From positions 62,001-126,000 of the forward strand of contig NZ_CADIKI010000015.1 in NCBI RefSeq assembly GCF_902859935.1: 64,000 bases of DNA, written 5' to 3'. The translations under genes were made by a program, and so were the position numbers. Origin of the DNA: Paraburkholderia fynbosensis (lineage in GTDB: Bacteria > Pseudomonadota > Gammaproteobacteria > Burkholderiales > Burkholderiaceae). Positions 63,975 to 64,000 of this stretch are shown piece by piece; the stretch's first letter is position 1, and the number at the start of each line of letters is the position of its first letter. The notes below the pieces were generated by a model. The model saw only the letters and a list, made by a program, of their open reading frames with translations, had not been told where the DNA came from and ran no database searches.

Positions 63975-64000
63975 GCACTTGAGCGTGCGGGTCGGTGTGG

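Noticed and set aside
1..64000. tRNA, rRNA, CRISPR arrays and prophage genes
   Set aside because: Looked for on both strands; no cloverleaf, spaced direct repeats, integrase or structural phage genes were seen.

Overview
The window is GC-rich, densely coded bacterial DNA with the gene stock of a Burkholderiaceae genome, most like Paraburkholderia. The pointers are a hopanoid-associated epimerase (hpnA type), a DUF3562-type small protein, Burkholderia-style trimeric porin, Tat-exported AcpA/PlcN phosphoesterases, and many LysR and IclR regulators. No rRNA, tRNA, CRISPR array, intact insertion sequence or prophage was seen. All names come from reading motifs and overall protein resemblance; no database search was run.

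Layout. 1-11.2 kb: single genes, namely the 5' part of hpnA, acylphosphatase, egtD, a RarD-like permease, a broken DUF962 gene, a secreted nuclease with a coupled small ORF, a DUF4410 protein, a Tat phosphoesterase and an IclR regulator. 11.3-26.3 kb: the accessory heart of the window. A porin on the minus strand is divergent from a 14-gene plus-strand operon-like run. This run holds Rieske ferredoxin, recombinase-like small protein, Rieske oxygenase, SDR, cupin, alpha/beta hydrolase, IclR, atypical SDR, ThDP enzyme, aspartate dehydrogenase, aldehyde dehydrogenase, two-domain VOC dioxygenase, ferredoxin reductase and MFS importer, and it closes with a clear intrinsic terminator. 26.4-44 kb: amine oxidase, GNAT, regulators, cytochrome b561, a glycosyltransferase next to a second Rieske oxygenase, rubredoxin, an enteric-type lysR/lysA pair, an orphan amino-acid binding protein with an AstE-like hydrolase, and phospholipase C. 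44.2-52.3 kb: an alpha-glucan/glucose block (debranching enzyme, MGH1-type glucosidase, zwf, ROK glucokinase). 52.3-64 kb: aldo/keto reductase, a Fur-box-preceded TonB receptor/PKHD hydroxylase/PepSY iron operon, a 1641-residue double hybrid histidine kinase, nitroreductase and HiPIP.

How the genes work together. The 12.8-26.2 kb operon looks like a complete uptake and catabolic pathway for one unidentified, probably aromatic and possibly nitrogen-bearing compound. The porin and MFS protein would bring it in; the reductase, ferredoxin and oxygenase would hydroxylate it; the SDR and VOC proteins would dehydrogenate and cleave it; and the hydrolase, ThDP enzyme, aldehyde dehydrogenase and aspartate dehydrogenase would finish it. 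Porin and operon promoters carry the same TATAAT-plus-TTCCATA element, and a 16-bp near-palindrome lies just downstream of the operon -10 box. Two closely related IclR regulators sit inside and beside the operon. Five consecutive-gene junctions in the operon show the same 8-nt overlap. The substrate is not deducible from sequence; this operon is the best candidate for an undescribed system here.
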